A stretch of DNA of 64,000 nt from Bacillota bacterium (lineage in GTDB: Bacteria > Bacillota > Desulfotomaculia > Desulfotomaculales > Desulforudaceae), in contig JBFLXL010000003.1 of NCBI GenBank assembly GCA_040757205.1, positions 62,001-126,000 of the forward strand. Reading direction: 5' to 3'. The position numbers were made by a program, and so were the translations under genes. Below the pieces are notes generated by a model. That model ran no database searches. It was given only the letters and a program-made list of their open reading frames with translations, and had not been told where the DNA came from. Positions 17,015 to 27,858 of this stretch are shown here, piece by piece (the stretch's first letter is position 1; every line of letters starts with the position of its first letter).

Positions 17015-17587
17015 ATGAACGCGGAAGAACGCAACTACCTGGTGCTGGACAAAATCATCGAGCGGTACGGCGAACGGCCGGGCGGGTTGGTCCGCGTGCT
17101 CTACAAGGCCCAGGAGCTCTTCGGGTATCTCTCGCCCGACGTGCAGACCCACGTGGCCGAGAAGATGTGCCTTTCGGTGGGGCACGTCCACGGCGTGGCC
17201 ACTTTCTACGCGCAGTTCGTCACCGCCCCGCAGGGCAAAAACGTGGTCCGGGTGTGCATGGGCACGGCCTGCTACGTGAAAAACGCCGAGGACATCCTGG
17301 ACCGGTTCCGGGAGCTTTTGGGGGTGGAGACGGACGCGACCACCGCGGACGGCCGGTTCACGCTTTCGACCACCCGCTGCATCGGGGCCTGCAGCCTGGC
17401 CCCGCTCCTGACGGTGAACGAGAAGGTGCACGGCCACCTCTCGGTGGAGGGCGTGGCCCGGCTGGTGGAGCTTTACCGGGAAGACGATCTGGACACAGAC
17501 GAGGAGGTGAGCCCGGTTGAGCGTGAGCGTGAACGTGAGCGTCAGCGACCTGCAAGCGATCAGGGAGCGGCACCGCCCCCGCATTGA
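17015..17587 (+). CDS. nuoE: NuoE/HydC-like [2Fe-2S] thioredoxin-fold subunit
   Basis: 190-aa protein of the 24-kDa complex I/HydC family. After a helical N-terminus (MNAEERNYLVLDKIIERYG) come the cluster cysteines in RVCMGTACYVKNAE and RCIGACSLAP. ATG at 17015 is the first plausible start (AAGGCTAGG upstream); the open frame extends to 16931. The normal family end is near residue 165; here a charged tail (VERERERERQRP...) is read from the same bases as the start of nuoF, a 71-nt overlap. Delivers electrons between NAD(H)-reactive NuoF and a partner enzyme, but none is encoded nearby. Confidence 0.9.
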   Translation: MNAEERNYLVLDKIIERYGERPGGLVRVLYKAQELFGYLSPDVQTHVAEKMCLSVGHVHGVATFYAQFVTAPQGKNVVRVCMGTACYVKNAEDILDRFRELLGVETDATTADGRFTLSTTRCIGACSLAPLLTVNEKVHGHLSVEGVARLVELYREDDLDTDEEVSPVERERERERQRPASDQGAAPPPH

Positions 17588-19229
17588 AGAACGGCTCCAG
17601 GACGGGCGGCTGGCCCCGCCCACCCAGGTCCTGGTCTGCGACAGCACCGCCTGCCGGTCGTCCGGCGGCGAGCAGCTTTTCAAAGTGCTGCGGGGGGAAA
17701 TCAAGGACCTCGGCCTGGACGTGCGGGTGGTCAAAACCGGGTGTTACGGTTTTTGCGGCCTCGGGCCGGTCGCCGTCGTCCACCCGGGCGCGGTGCTTTA
17801 CTGCCATGTCGACGAAGACGGCGCGGGCGAGATTGCCCGCACCCACCTGCGCGGCGGGCGGCTGGTGCAAAGGTTGCTCTACCGTTCGATGAACGGCGAG
17901 GGCCGGCGGAACTTTTTGCATGAGATTCCCTTTTTCGAAAAGCAGCAGCGGGTGGTGCTGGAGAACTCCGGCTTGATTGATCCCGAGGACATCAACGAGT
18001 ACATCGCCCGCGACGGCTATTTCGCGCTGGCCGAAGCGCTTCGCTCGCGCGCCGGTCCGGCGGGCGTGGTGGACGCGGTGCTGCGGTCCGGCCTGCGCGG
18101 CCGGGGCGGCGCCGGCTTTCCGACCGGCCGGAAGTGGTCTTTCGCGGCGGCCCAGGAAAGCCCGGAAAAATACATCATCTGCAACGCTGACGAGGGCGAC
18201 CCCGGCGCTTTCATGGACCGGAGCATCCTGGAGGGGAACCCGCACGCCGTGCTCGAGGGCATGCTCATCGCGGGCTACGCCGTCGGGGCGCGGGAGGGCT
18301 ACGTGTACGTCCGGGCCGAGTACCCCCTGGCGGTGAAGCGCCTGGAAATCGCCATCCGCCAGGCACAGAAGCTGGGCCTGCTGGGCAAGAACATCCTCGG
18401 CTCCGGCTTCAACTTCGACGTCGACATCGCCCTGGGGGCGGGGGCCTTCGTGTGCGGCGAGGAGACGGCGCTTTTGCGCTCCGCCATGGGCTTTCGCGGC
18501 GAGCCGCGGGTCCGCCCCCCCTACCCGGTGGAAAAGGGGCTCTACGACAAGCCGACCATCATCAACAACGTCGAGACCCTGGCCAACGTCCCCGTGATCA
18601 TCCGGTGCGGGCCGGAATGGTATGCGGCTTTGGGCACCGGGGGCAGCAAGGGTACCAAGATCTTCTCGCTGGCCGGACAGATCAGGAACACCGGACTCAT
18701 CGAGGTGCCGATGGGCATCAGCCTGGCCGACATCGTGTACGACATCGGGGGCGGACCGCCGCCCGGGCGCCGGATCAAGGCGGTGCAGACCGGGGGGCCT
18801 TCCGGGGGCGCGGTGCCCGCCGAACTTTTAGACGTGCCGGTCGACTACGAATCGCTGCAAGCCGTCGGGACAATTATGGGTTCAGGGGGCTTGATCGTCC
18901 TGGACGACACCGACTGCATGGTCGACCTAGCCAAGTTCTACATGCAGTTCGCGGCCCACGAGTCCTGCGGCGCCTGCACGCCCTGCCGGGTCGGCGTGGT
19001 GCACGTGGTCGACATCCTGGAGCGGATCACCCGGGGCGAGGGGACCATGGACGACCTGCACGAGCTCGGGGAGTTGGCCGACGACGTGCGGGAGGCCTCG
19101 CTTTGCGGGCTCGGCCAGACGGCGGCCAACCCGGTGCTGTCGACCATGAAATACTTCTGGGACGAGTACCTGGCCCACGTCAAGGAGCGCCGTTGCGCGG
19201 CCGGAGTCTGCAAAGCGCTTTCCCACTGA
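17517..19229 (+). CDS. nuoF: NuoF/HydB-like NAD(H)-dehydrogenase subunit, short C-terminus
   Basis: 570-aa flavoprotein. Domains: N-terminal thioredoxin-like [2Fe-2S] domain (CDSTACRSSGG, then CYGFCGLGP, residues about 40-85), FMN/NADH domain (GRGGAGFPTGRKW; CNADEGDPGAFMDR), SLBB domain, and the [4Fe-4S] domain (ESCGACTPCRVG). This is the HydB layout of NAD-dependent or bifurcating [FeFe] hydrogenases and formate dehydrogenases. Such HydB proteins usually continue into a 2x[4Fe-4S] ferredoxin domain after RRCxAGVCKAL; here the protein stops right at RRCAAGVCKALSH. TTG start at 17517 has GAGGAGGTGA upstream. No hydA or nuoG follows. Confidence 0.93.
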   Translation: MSVSVNVSVSDLQAIRERHRPRIEERLQDGRLAPPTQVLVCDSTACRSSGGEQLFKVLRGEIKDLGLDVRVVKTGCYGFCGLGPVAVVHPGAVLYCHVDEDGAGEIARTHLRGGRLVQRLLYRSMNGEGRRNFLHEIPFFEKQQRVVLENSGLIDPEDINEYIARDGYFALAEALRSRAGPAGVVDAVLRSGLRGRGGAGFPTGRKWSFAAAQESPEKYIICNADEGDPGAFMDRSILEGNPHAVLEGMLIAGYAVGAREGYVYVRAEYPLAVKRLEIAIRQAQKLGLLGKNILGSGFNFDVDIALGAGAFVCGEETALLRSAMGFRGEPRVRPPYPVEKGLYDKPTIINNVETLANVPVIIRCGPEWYAALGTGGSKGTKIFSLAGQIRNTGLIEVPMGISLADIVYDIGGGPPPGRRIKAVQTGGPSGGAVPAELLDVPVDYESLQAVGTIMGSGGLIVLDDTDCMVDLAKFYMQFAAHESCGACTPCRVGVVHVVDILERITRGEGTMDDLHELGELADDVREASLCGLGQTAANPVLSTMKYFWDEYLAHVKERRCAAGVCKALSH

Positions 19230-19297
19230 CATGACAAGGCTGTTTATTGGTTGGGGTTTCTAAGCGCCCGGAGTCTGCAAAGCGCTCTCCCACTGAC
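19201..19297 (+). repeat. 30-bp direct duplication at nuoF 3' end
   Basis: The last codons and stop of nuoF (19201-19230, containing GAGTCTGCAAAGCGCTTTCC) recur at 19268-19297 with one mismatch, 67 bp apart. The second copy is noncoding, which points to a duplication or deletion event at this boundary. Confidence 0.9.
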
Positions 19298-19404
19298 CCC
19301 GCCCCTTTGGTTCATTCGGCGCCTTCGGCGCATGCACCGTTGACGGCCTGGGCCGCCGGCCATATTATCTAACTAGAGACAGGATTTTACGGGAGGGTTT
19401 TGCC

Positions 19405-19758
19405 ATGAGCATGTGGGACCGGTTGCGCAAAGGGACCCAGACCGTCTCCGAGAAGTCCGGGGAACTCCTGGAGATGGCCCAAACCCGGGCGGCGATCACC
19501 AAGCTCGAGACCGAAAAGATCAGGAAGTTCACCGAACTCGGCGAACTCACCTACCGGGTCTACAACCGGGAAGACGTGGCGGACGCCGAAATGGAGCGGC
19601 TGTGCGACGAGATCCGGGAGCTGGACCGCGAGCTGGAAGCGCACCGCGAGCGGCTGGAGGGCGACGCCCTGGTCTGCCCGGGCTGCTCCCGGCCGGTGAA
19701 GCCGGAGGCCAGGTACTGTTCCGAGTGCGGTCAGTCCCTCCGCCCCGTGCGGCCTTAG
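19405..19758 (+). CDS. Coiled-coil zinc-ribbon protein
   Basis: 117-aa protein: a long amphipathic, charged coiled coil (residues about 5-85), then a zinc ribbon CPGCSRPVKPEARYCSECG with two CxxC pairs. ATG at 19405 has GGGAGGG upstream. Architecture resembles small clostridial zinc-ribbon proteins of unknown role. Stands alone between nuoF and rmuC. Confidence 0.8.
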   Translation: MSMWDRLRKGTQTVSEKSGELLEMAQTRAAITKLETEKIRKFTELGELTYRVYNREDVADAEMERLCDEIRELDRELEAHRERLEGDALVCPGCSRPVKPEARYCSECGQSLRPVRP

Positions 19759-19913
19759 TAGCGGGGGAAATTATCGCGCACCAGCCCCTGGAAACCTTGA
19801 TATGGCTCTCGTTATAAAGGCCATGCGTCAGTTCTGGGCGCCGAAAGCTGGGTACACGGCGTAGAAAATTCGGCGCGGCCCTAGCAGTCCTTTTTTAGGA
19901 GCCGGGTGAATGA

Positions 19914-21551
19914 GTGATGGATGAGGCCGGGCGGTTCATTTTGTTTTTGTTGGTCGGACTGGCCGTTGGGGCGGCCGGGGTGTGGCTGGCTTTGCGCGGG
20001 CGGGCGGCGGCGGCCGCGGCTGAAGCCCGGTCGGCCGGCGAGGCCGAGCGGTCGGTGCTGGCGGCCCGCCTGGAGGGCGCGGAGCGGCGGAGCGCGGAGC
20101 TCGCCGCCGGCATCGCGGAGCGGGAGGCGCGTCTCGGCGGGCTGCAGCAGGAATTGTCTGCCGAGTCGGCGCGGCGGGCGGCCGCCGAGGAGTCGTCCCG
20201 GCGGATACCGGCCCTGGAGGCGGAGATCGAGGCGCGCGAGGCCCGGCTTGCGGCGGCGAACCAGTCAATCAGCGAGCTAAAGGCCCGGGTGGCGGAACTG
20301 GAGACCACGGTGGCCAAAGAGCGCCAGGCGGCGGCGGAGAAGCTCGCGCTTTTGGACGAGGCGCGCGCAAAACTCGCCGACGCCTTCAAGGCCATGTCGG
20401 CCGAGGCGTTGGCCGGCAACAGCCGGGCCTTTTTGGACCTGGCCCGGACCAGCCTGGAAAAGTACCAGGAGGCCGCCCGGGGCGATTTGGAAAAACGGCA
20501 GCAGGCGATCAACGAGCTGGTCAAGCCCGTCCGGGAGTCCCTGGACAAGGTGGACACCGAGATCCGCCAGCTTGAGAAGGCGCGGGTGGGGGCCTACGAG
20601 GCGCTGCAGGAGCAGGTCCGTTCCCTGCTCGAGACCCAGCACCAGTTGCGTTCGGAGACCTCGAACCTGGTGCGCGCCCTGCGCACGCCCACGGCGCGTG
20701 GCCGCTGGGGCGAGATCCAGCTCAAGCGGGTGGTGGAAATGGCCGGGATGCTTGAGTACTGTGATTTTTACGAGCAGGAGAGCGTAGATACCGGCGAGGG
20801 GCGGCTGCGTGCGGACTTGCTGGTGCGGCTGCCCGGCGGCAAAAACATCGTGGTGGACGCCAAGGCGCCGCTCGGGGAGTACCTGGAGGCCGTGGGCACG
20901 GAAGACGACGCGGCGCGCCGGGAAAAGCTCCAGAACTACGCCCGCCTGGTGCGCAAGCACATGGCCGAACTCGGGAAGAAGTCCTATTGGGACCAGTTCC
21001 AGCCTGCTCCCGAATTCGTGGTGCTTTTTTTGCCGGGGGAGATGTTTTTCAGCGCGGCGCTCCAGCACGACCCGTCGCTCATCGAGTTCGGGGTGGACCA
21101 ACACGTGATTCCGGCGACCCCCACCACCCTGATCGCGCTCCTGCGGGCGGTGGCCTACGGCTGGCGGCAGGAGCGGCTGGCCCGAAACGCCAAGGAGATC
21201 AGCGACCTGGGGCGCGAGCTGTATAAGCGGCTCGCCGACATGGGCGGCCACATGGCGCGGCTCGGCAAGAACCTGGGGAGCGCCGTGGAAGCCTACAACC
21301 GGACGGTCGGCTCGCTGGAATCCCGGGTGCTGGTCCAGGCCCGCCGGTTCAAGGACCTGGACGCGGCCTCCGTGGGGGTGGAACTGGGCGAATTGAGCCC
21401 GGTCGAGCAGTCGGCCCGCGCCGTTCAGGCGCAGGAACTTTTGGCCCTCGCCGACGGTGTGGACGGAAAAAAAAAGGGGGACAGTCCCCTATTTTCCAGT
21501 GGTGTGGACAGTGGCGCGGACGAGGTGGCCGCGGCCGGGGAGGACGACTAA
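19914..21551 (+). CDS. rmuC: RmuC-family DNA recombination protein
   Basis: About 545 aa. N-terminal membrane helix (FILFLLVGLAVGAAGVWLAL), a long alanine/glutamate-rich coiled coil (residues 35-220), then the RmuC nuclease-like domain: LRTPTARGRWGEIQLKRV, DLLVRLPGGKNIVVDAKAPL, EFVVLFLPGEMFFSAAL. These acidic/lysine motifs resemble a PD-(D/E)XK core. Family role: limits inversions at short inverted repeats. The C-terminal tail is partly encoded by a GGGGGACAGTCCCC repeat (21467-21495), read as KKKGDSPLF. GTG at 19914 or ATG at 19917. Confidence 0.92.
   Translation: MMDEAGRFILFLLVGLAVGAAGVWLALRGRAAAAAAEARSAGEAERSVLAARLEGAERRSAELAAGIAEREARLGGLQQELSAESARRAAAEESSRRIPALEAEIEAREARLAAANQSISELKARVAELETTVAKERQAAAEKLALLDEARAKLADAFKAMSAEALAGNSRAFLDLARTSLEKYQEAARGDLEKRQQAINELVKPVRESLDKVDTEIRQLEKARVGAYEALQEQVRSLLETQHQLRSETSNLVRALRTPTARGRWGEIQLKRVVEMAGMLEYCDFYEQESVDTGEGRLRADLLVRLPGGKNIVVDAKAPLGEYLEAVGTEDDAARREKLQNYARLVRKHMAELGKKSYWDQFQPAPEFVVLFLPGEMFFSAALQHDPSLIEFGVDQHVIPATPTTLIALLRAVAYGWRQERLARNAKEISDLGRELYKRLADMGGHMARLGKNLGSAVEAYNRTVGSLESRVLVQARRFKDLDAASVGVELGELSPVEQSARAVQAQELLALADGVDGKKKGDSPLFSSGVDSGADEVAAAGEDD
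21467..21495 (+). repeat. GGGGGACAGTCCCC repeat inside rmuC
   Basis: A9-GGGGGACAGTCCCCTATTTT, one copy of the dispersed palindromic family, lies in frame near the 3' end of rmuC. Confidence 0.9.
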
Positions 21552-21673
21552 CCCGGACGTCCCCTGACGCCGAACCGCCGAACGCCGCCGAACCGGGATT
21601 ATTGACCGCGCCCCGCGCCGGGTAGTATAATAAAGTACGGCGCACTTTTGGAGTGCGCCCCTCTGTATCACTT

Positions 21674-21761
21674 GCCGGAGTGGCGGAATAGGCAGACGCA
21701 AGGGACTTAAAATCCCTCGGGTGTTTCACCCGTGCCGGTTCGACCCCGGCCTCCGGCACCA
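21674..21761 (+). tRNA. tRNA-Leu (UAA)
   Basis: 88-nt class II tRNA with acceptor stem GCCGGAG / CTCCGGC and encoded ACCA end. D-arm GGCGGAATAGGCAGACGC, anticodon stem-loop AGGGA-CTTAAAA-TCCCT with anticodon TAA, variable arm CGGGTGTTTCACCCG, and T-arm GCCGGTTCGACCCCGGC. All stems pair, and the long variable arm fits leucine. Confidence 0.97.
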
Positions 21762-21909
21762 ATAATGAAATCAATATGCTGACCCAATGGATCCATCCCT
21801 TTCGCGGCCTGTGGCGAGGGGCTTTTTTGTTTGCGGTCCTTTGGGTTTGACAATCCAGCCGCCCGGCAGGGAATTAGCAGTTTCTGGCGAAGTTGCCGGT
21901 GAGGACGAA

Positions 21910-22191
21910 ATGAGGCACGACCACAAAGCAAGGAGAGGGCGGGGGAACTTGGGAAAGTACAGGCGTCTGCTGCCGGTTGTCTGTGTGGTGTTGGTGCTGA
22001 CGGCCTTTTGGGCCGCTCCGGGCAATGCGCAGACCGGGACGGGAACGCTGCGTGAAACCGTTGAGCACGCCCTGCGGCTGGACGGTATCGCCGAGCCTTT
22101 TCGAACCATCATCTTGTACGGACTTCTGGGACTGGCGGCGGGCGGCCTTTATGGGGTGATCAAGACCCTGATTGCCCAGCAGAGGAAATAG
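21910..22191 (+). CDS. Small secreted/membrane protein, unknown
   Basis: 93 aa from ATG 21910 (GGTGAGGAC upstream): very basic N-terminus, a signal-like helix (LLPVVCVVLVLTAFWAAPGNAQ) with a possible cleavage after NAQ, and a second helix (FRTIILYGLLGLAAGGLYGVI). Longer in-frame starts exist back to 21787 but overlap the sequence next to the tRNA. No family recognised. Stands alone. Confidence 0.6.
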   Translation: MRHDHKARRGRGNLGKYRRLLPVVCVVLVLTAFWAAPGNAQTGTGTLRETVEHALRLDGIAEPFRTIILYGLLGLAAGGLYGVIKTLIAQQRK

Positions 22192-22242
22192 GTCCGGGAC
22201 TCAGAACTTCGGGCTCGAGGAATTCCAGCGCCGGATTTTGGG

Positions 22243-22977
22243 CTAGCGGGAGCGGACGGGGGCCGGTCCGGCGGCACTGGGTGAGGCCGTGTCGCGCCGG
22301 CGCCCCTGGGGGCAAGCCCCCACGCAGATGCCGCACACCGGCAGAATTGGGCTCCGGTCCGGCCGTTTTGCCGCTTCACGGCAGCGGGTGGTGTCCAGGA
22401 GTGCCCGGCGTGGCAGGCCGGCCTTCCAGGCAGTGCCGGTTAGGGCCCCGGTTGGACAGGCCTGGACGCATTCGGTGCAGCGGCCGCAGCGGGAGGCCTT
22501 GAAGGGGTTGCCCGCCGGCAGGTCCAGGTCGGTGAGGACGGTCACCAGGCGCACGCGGGGTCCGTAGGCGGGGGTGATCAGAAGGACGTTTTTGCCGATC
22601 CAGCCCAGCCCGGCCCGGGTGGCCGCCGTCTTGTGCGGAAAGAGCCCTCGCAGTTCCTCGGCGCTGGCCCGGACCGAGGCGGGCACGACCAGGGCGCGGC
22701 CGCCGGCGCGCCGCAGGTGCTGGGCGGCCAGGCCGGCTGTTTCATCCAGCTTCTCATTCGCCCGCCGGTAGAACCTTAAATACGCCGGGGTCGGGCCGGA
22801 GACAATCTCCCGGGCGACCTCGTCCGGCAGCCGAACGGCAATGGAGACGGCGTGCGGGTACGGTTCCAGGCCCGGAGGCAGGAGCCCCGTCAAATCGGCG
22901 AACCCGACGAGGCATGCTCCGGCCGCTTCCAGGCGTCGGCTTAGGCGGTCGGGATTCAGGCCGGACACTGCGTCCAC
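22243..22977 (-). CDS. QueG-like double [4Fe-4S] iron-sulfur protein
   Basis: 244-aa protein resembling the C-terminal part of epoxyqueuosine reductase. Motif order: an N-terminal region with FPHKTAATRAGLGWIGKN (a QueG-like signature), then a ferredoxin cluster CGRCTECVQACPTGAL and a second set RCREAAKR...CGICVGACPQG. It is shorter than QueG (about 380 aa) and lacks its HEAT repeats, so I do not call it queG; similar short proteins are annotated only as iron-sulfur or reductive-dehalogenase-like. Start at 22977. Confidence 0.75.
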   Translation of the reverse strand: MDAVSGLNPDRLSRRLEAAGACLVGFADLTGLLPPGLEPYPHAVSIAVRLPDEVAREIVSGPTPAYLRFYRRANEKLDETAGLAAQHLRRAGGRALVVPASVRASAEELRGLFPHKTAATRAGLGWIGKNVLLITPAYGPRVRLVTVLTDLDLPAGNPFKASRCGRCTECVQACPTGALTGTAWKAGLPRRALLDTTRCREAAKRPDRSPILPVCGICVGACPQGRRRDTASPSAAGPAPVRSR

Positions 22978-23014
22978 CCCCTGTCGCAGGAATGCTGTCC
23001 CTGGCGCACGGCAG

Positions 23015-23908
23015 TTATTCTTGGCCGGTGCGGAGCACCGGGCGGACCCGGTCCATCAGGTTGCCGCCGAAGGCGGTTCCGGGTTCGGCTTCACTCACCT
23101 GTTTGGCTCGCGGGCCGTACCCCAGGACCGCGGCCAGGTCGGTCAGGACCACCTTCACCGCCAGCAGCCGGCGCCGGTAAAACTCCTCGTGGTCCACCGC
23201 GCTTTCCGGGATGTTTAAGCGGACGCGCAGGATTTCAGGAGCAAAAAGGAACGGGATGATCATTCTGGCGGTGTCCTCGTGCAGCCATTCCCGGGAACGC
23301 AGGGTGTCCGCCGCGTAGTGGACCAGTTCCAGGTGCAGGTCGGAGAGTTGGTGGTAGGGCTCGAGTTCCGAATCAGCGATCCACTCATCCATGGTCCAGC
23401 GCCGCTCGCCGCCGTGGCACAGGCATCCGGGGTTCGGCGGGAGCAGAAAAAGCCGCTCCTCTTTCCGGGGCGGGTAACCGGGCGTGAACCGGACGGCCCG
23501 GCCTACGGGGTGCGCCCGGCAGTTTCGGGGCCGGGCCGGATACACCCGGCACAGGTTGTCGTCCTTAAGGAAAGCGCAAGGCCCTTCCGCCGCGTGCCGG
23601 AACTTGACCACCGGCCAGTTCCACTCGGGCACCATTTCCAGTAGACAGTACGTACGCACGAACTCCTGCCCGGCAACCCCGAGGTGGCGGCTGAGCGTCT
23701 CCACATCCCAGGGATCAAGGAAGATCTCGATCTCCTGGCAGCAAAGGCCCATACACTCTTCCCGGCACTCGAAGTTGAAAACGTGGTCCTGGCCGACGCC
23801 CCGCAGGGCGCCGGCCTCGAGCTTTTGCAGGTATTCACGGTGCACCTTCCCGATGAACGCAAACCAGCTCCCTTCCTTAACAGATCGATGAGTCGGCAAG
23901 TGTGACAC
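23015..23908 (-). CDS. YkgJ-family cysteine-cluster protein
   Basis: 297 aa. The conserved CxxxCxxxCC pattern appears as CREECMGLCCQE (residues 48-59), followed by CAFLKDDNLCRVYPARPRNCRAHP, the typical zinc/iron-chelating YkgJ pattern, and a later CLCHGG. ATG at 23908 region begins MSHLPTHRSVKEG. Function unknown in this family; metal-site binding is predicted. Between it and the next gene a small hairpin ATCCCC-TGA-AGGGGAT (about 23915-23929) lies at its 5' side. Confidence 0.82.
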   Translation of the reverse strand: MSHLPTHRSVKEGSWFAFIGKVHREYLQKLEAGALRGVGQDHVFNFECREECMGLCCQEIEIFLDPWDVETLSRHLGVAGQEFVRTYCLLEMVPEWNWPVVKFRHAAEGPCAFLKDDNLCRVYPARPRNCRAHPVGRAVRFTPGYPPRKEERLFLLPPNPGCLCHGGERRWTMDEWIADSELEPYHQLSDLHLELVHYAADTLRSREWLHEDTARMIIPFLFAPEILRVRLNIPESAVDHEEFYRRRLLAVKVVLTDLAAVLGYGPRAKQVSEAEPGTAFGGNLMDRVRPVLRTGQE

Positions 23909-24016
23909 TCCTAATCCCCTGAAGGGGATGGGCTTCTAGGCGATTCCCGCAGCGGAATTGTTTTTGGTCAATCAGTTCGGCAGGCTTTCGACGAGAATCA
24001 GGCCGTGAAGCCGTCC

Positions 24017-24319
24017 CTAGCGCCGGGGGCCGTCACCGCCGAACTGGCCCCGCAGCCAGCGGAATTCGCAACTGCGGCAGTAGTACATTTCGAGCCGCTC
24101 CGCAGGCACCAGAAGGACCACGCCGATAACCGCCAGTCCGCCCAGCCAAACGTACAAGGCCCCGGTCATCAAGGCCGGAGACAGGAAATAGCCCAGGAAG
24201 AAGAGCAGGGCGGTCAGAATGCCGGTCACCATAACCAGCCCCTTGGTCAGGATGCGTTTCCCGCGGACCGTCACTCTGGCGGACCGGCAGTTGGGGCACT
24301 CAAGTTTCTCTTTCCCCAT
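24017..24319 (-). CDS. Zinc-ribbon membrane protein
   Basis: 100 aa. Two CxxC pairs (CPNCRSARVTVRG near the start and YYCRSCEFRW near the end) flank two membrane helices (about residues 27-48 and 54-70). The protein at 27859-28119 has the same architecture, so the two are probably paralogues. Function unknown. Confidence 0.75.
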   Translation of the reverse strand: MGKEKLECPNCRSARVTVRGKRILTKGLVMVTGILTALLFFLGYFLSPALMTGALYVWLGGLAVIGVVLLVPAERLEMYYCRSCEFRWLRGQFGGDGPRR

Positions 24320-24355
24320 GGAGGCACTCCTTCCGGCGGAATTCCGCCAGCAATA

Positions 24356-24946
24356 CTATACCCTTTTGATCACGTTTGTTACAACCCCGACAATTTCGAT
24401 CTCCCCGGCCTCCAGCCGGAGCGGGTGAAACCGCCGGTTGGCCGGTTCCAGGGAAATCATCCGGCCGGTGTGGTAGTACCGCTTGCAGGTAACCTCGCCC
24501 TCCACCCTGGCGATAACGACCTGCCCGTTTTCGGCGGTGGGCTGGACCCGCACCAGCACATAGTCCCCGCTGTCGATGCCCAGGTCCTGCATGCTTTCTC
24601 CCCGCACCTCCAGGCAGAAGGTGTCCTCCGAGGCCAGCTTGCGGGGCAGCGGCAGGTAACCCAGGATCACTTCTTCGGAAACGACGGGGCCTCCGGCCGG
24701 GACGCGCCCCAGGACCGGGACCTGAACCACCTGGCTGGAGAACTGGTCCTGCCCCTGCAGCAACCGCCCTGGTGCGGTCTGCAGGGCGCCGGCCAGTTTC
24801 TCCAGGCTTTTCAGGCTGGGCGAGGTGCGGCCGACCTCAATATCACTAAGGTACTGGGACGAGAGCCCGGCCTTCCGCGCGAGCGCGCGCTGGCTCAGCC
24901 CTGCTTCCTCCCGCAGGCGCCGGATGGTTTCCCCCACTCCCTGCAT
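24356..24946 (-). CDS. XRE-family regulator with S24 (LexA-like) peptidase domain
   Basis: 196-aa transcription regulator: N-terminal helix-turn-helix (ETIRRLREEAGLSQRALARK, YLSDIEVGR) and C-terminal S24 domain with serine in RGESMQ and lysine in VEGEVTCKRYY, the Ser-Lys dyad of self-cleaving phage repressor-like proteins. ATG at 24946 is 11 nt after AGGAGG; an upstream in-frame extension to 25015 is open but would enter the promoter. Divergent from the hybrid kinase at 25261. Might respond to DNA damage by self-cleavage; this is inference. Confidence 0.88.
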   Translation of the reverse strand: MQGVGETIRRLREEAGLSQRALARKAGLSSQYLSDIEVGRTSPSLKSLEKLAGALQTAPGRLLQGQDQFSSQVVQVPVLGRVPAGGPVVSEEVILGYLPLPRKLASEDTFCLEVRGESMQDLGIDSGDYVLVRVQPTAENGQVVIARVEGEVTCKRYYHTGRMISLEPANRRFHPLRLEAGEIEIVGVVTNVIKRV

Positions 24947-24986
24947 CGGCTCAAACGCCTCCTTCCGAAAATTACGTATTATTACC

Positions 24987-25015
24987 AGCATACCAGACAA
25001 AAGGGTTCCTGCCAA
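24987..25015 (-). promoter_or_regulatory. Sigma-A promoter for XRE-S24 gene
   Basis: On the minus strand, -35 TTGGCA (25015-25010), 17-nt spacer, -10 TATGCT (24992-24987). Five of six and four of six consensus matches. The -10 is the same as for the aroF leader promoter at 28253. Confidence 0.65.
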
Positions 25016-25202
25016 GCGCCTTGGAGCAGTTATTTACAGATGTTTGGGGAAAAGCGTGCGCCAGCGGATCGGCGCCCCGGGAGCGCTGGGGGTCCCGTAC
25101 AACCGCGAGGAACGTTAACGACTCTCGACCCAATGCTCATACGGCTGAAACACCAGCTCTTCCGCCATTCTTCGATCTTTTCTCCTAAAGGAATTATGTA
25201 GG

Positions 25203-25223
25203 TTTTAGTCCAATAGACTAAAA
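25203..25223. promoter_or_regulatory. Inverted repeat upstream of hybrid kinase
   Basis: Perfect 8-bp arms TTTTAGTC / GACTAAAA around CAATA, 38 nt before the kinase start. Possible operator for a regulator; the neighbouring XRE-S24 protein is a candidate, but this is not shown. Confidence 0.45.
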
Positions 25224-25260
25224 GTTACAGAATCGACCTGACATGAGGAGGCATTGCCGA

Positions 25261-27542
<2,282 letters not shown>

Positions 27543-27546
<4 letters not shown>

Positions 27547-27728
27547 ACGTCCCGCGGCCCGTTGCGCATAAAAGCCCGGCAGGTGCAAAACGCCGGCCCG
27601 GCGATGAAAAGCCCCAGAGCGCCGCCGCCCAGGATGTCCAACGGGTAGTGCACGCCCACGTAGACCCGCGAACAGCTGATCAGCACCGCCAGTGCCGTGA
27701 AGGTCGCCCGGGCCGCCGATACAAAAAG
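27543..27728 (-). pseudogene. C-terminal remnant of a PAP2-family phosphatase
   Basis: On the minus strand the frame reads [20 protein letters not shown], the S-R-x5-H-x3-D motif that ends a PAP2 (undecaprenyl-PP or phosphatidic acid) phosphatase. The frame is closed by TAG at 27729-27731 and there is no upstream part of the domain, so about two thirds of the gene is missing. Its stop overlaps tail to tail with the kinase stop. Confidence 0.75.
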
Positions 27729-27858
27729 CTAAAGGCCCGGGAGCACTTACGGCGGCATATTTGGGCTTTTAGGAACGTGTTTTCTTAGCCCGGCCTGTGC
27801 TATGGCGCTTCGCGGCAGGGGCCGGCCGGGCAAGCGGTATAAATGCGCCGCGTCCGGG

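Noticed and set aside
22243-22977. Assignment as queG (epoxyqueuosine reductase)
   Set aside because: Shares the iron-sulfur pattern and GLGWIGKN motif, but is about 130 aa too short and lacks the HEAT-repeat region.
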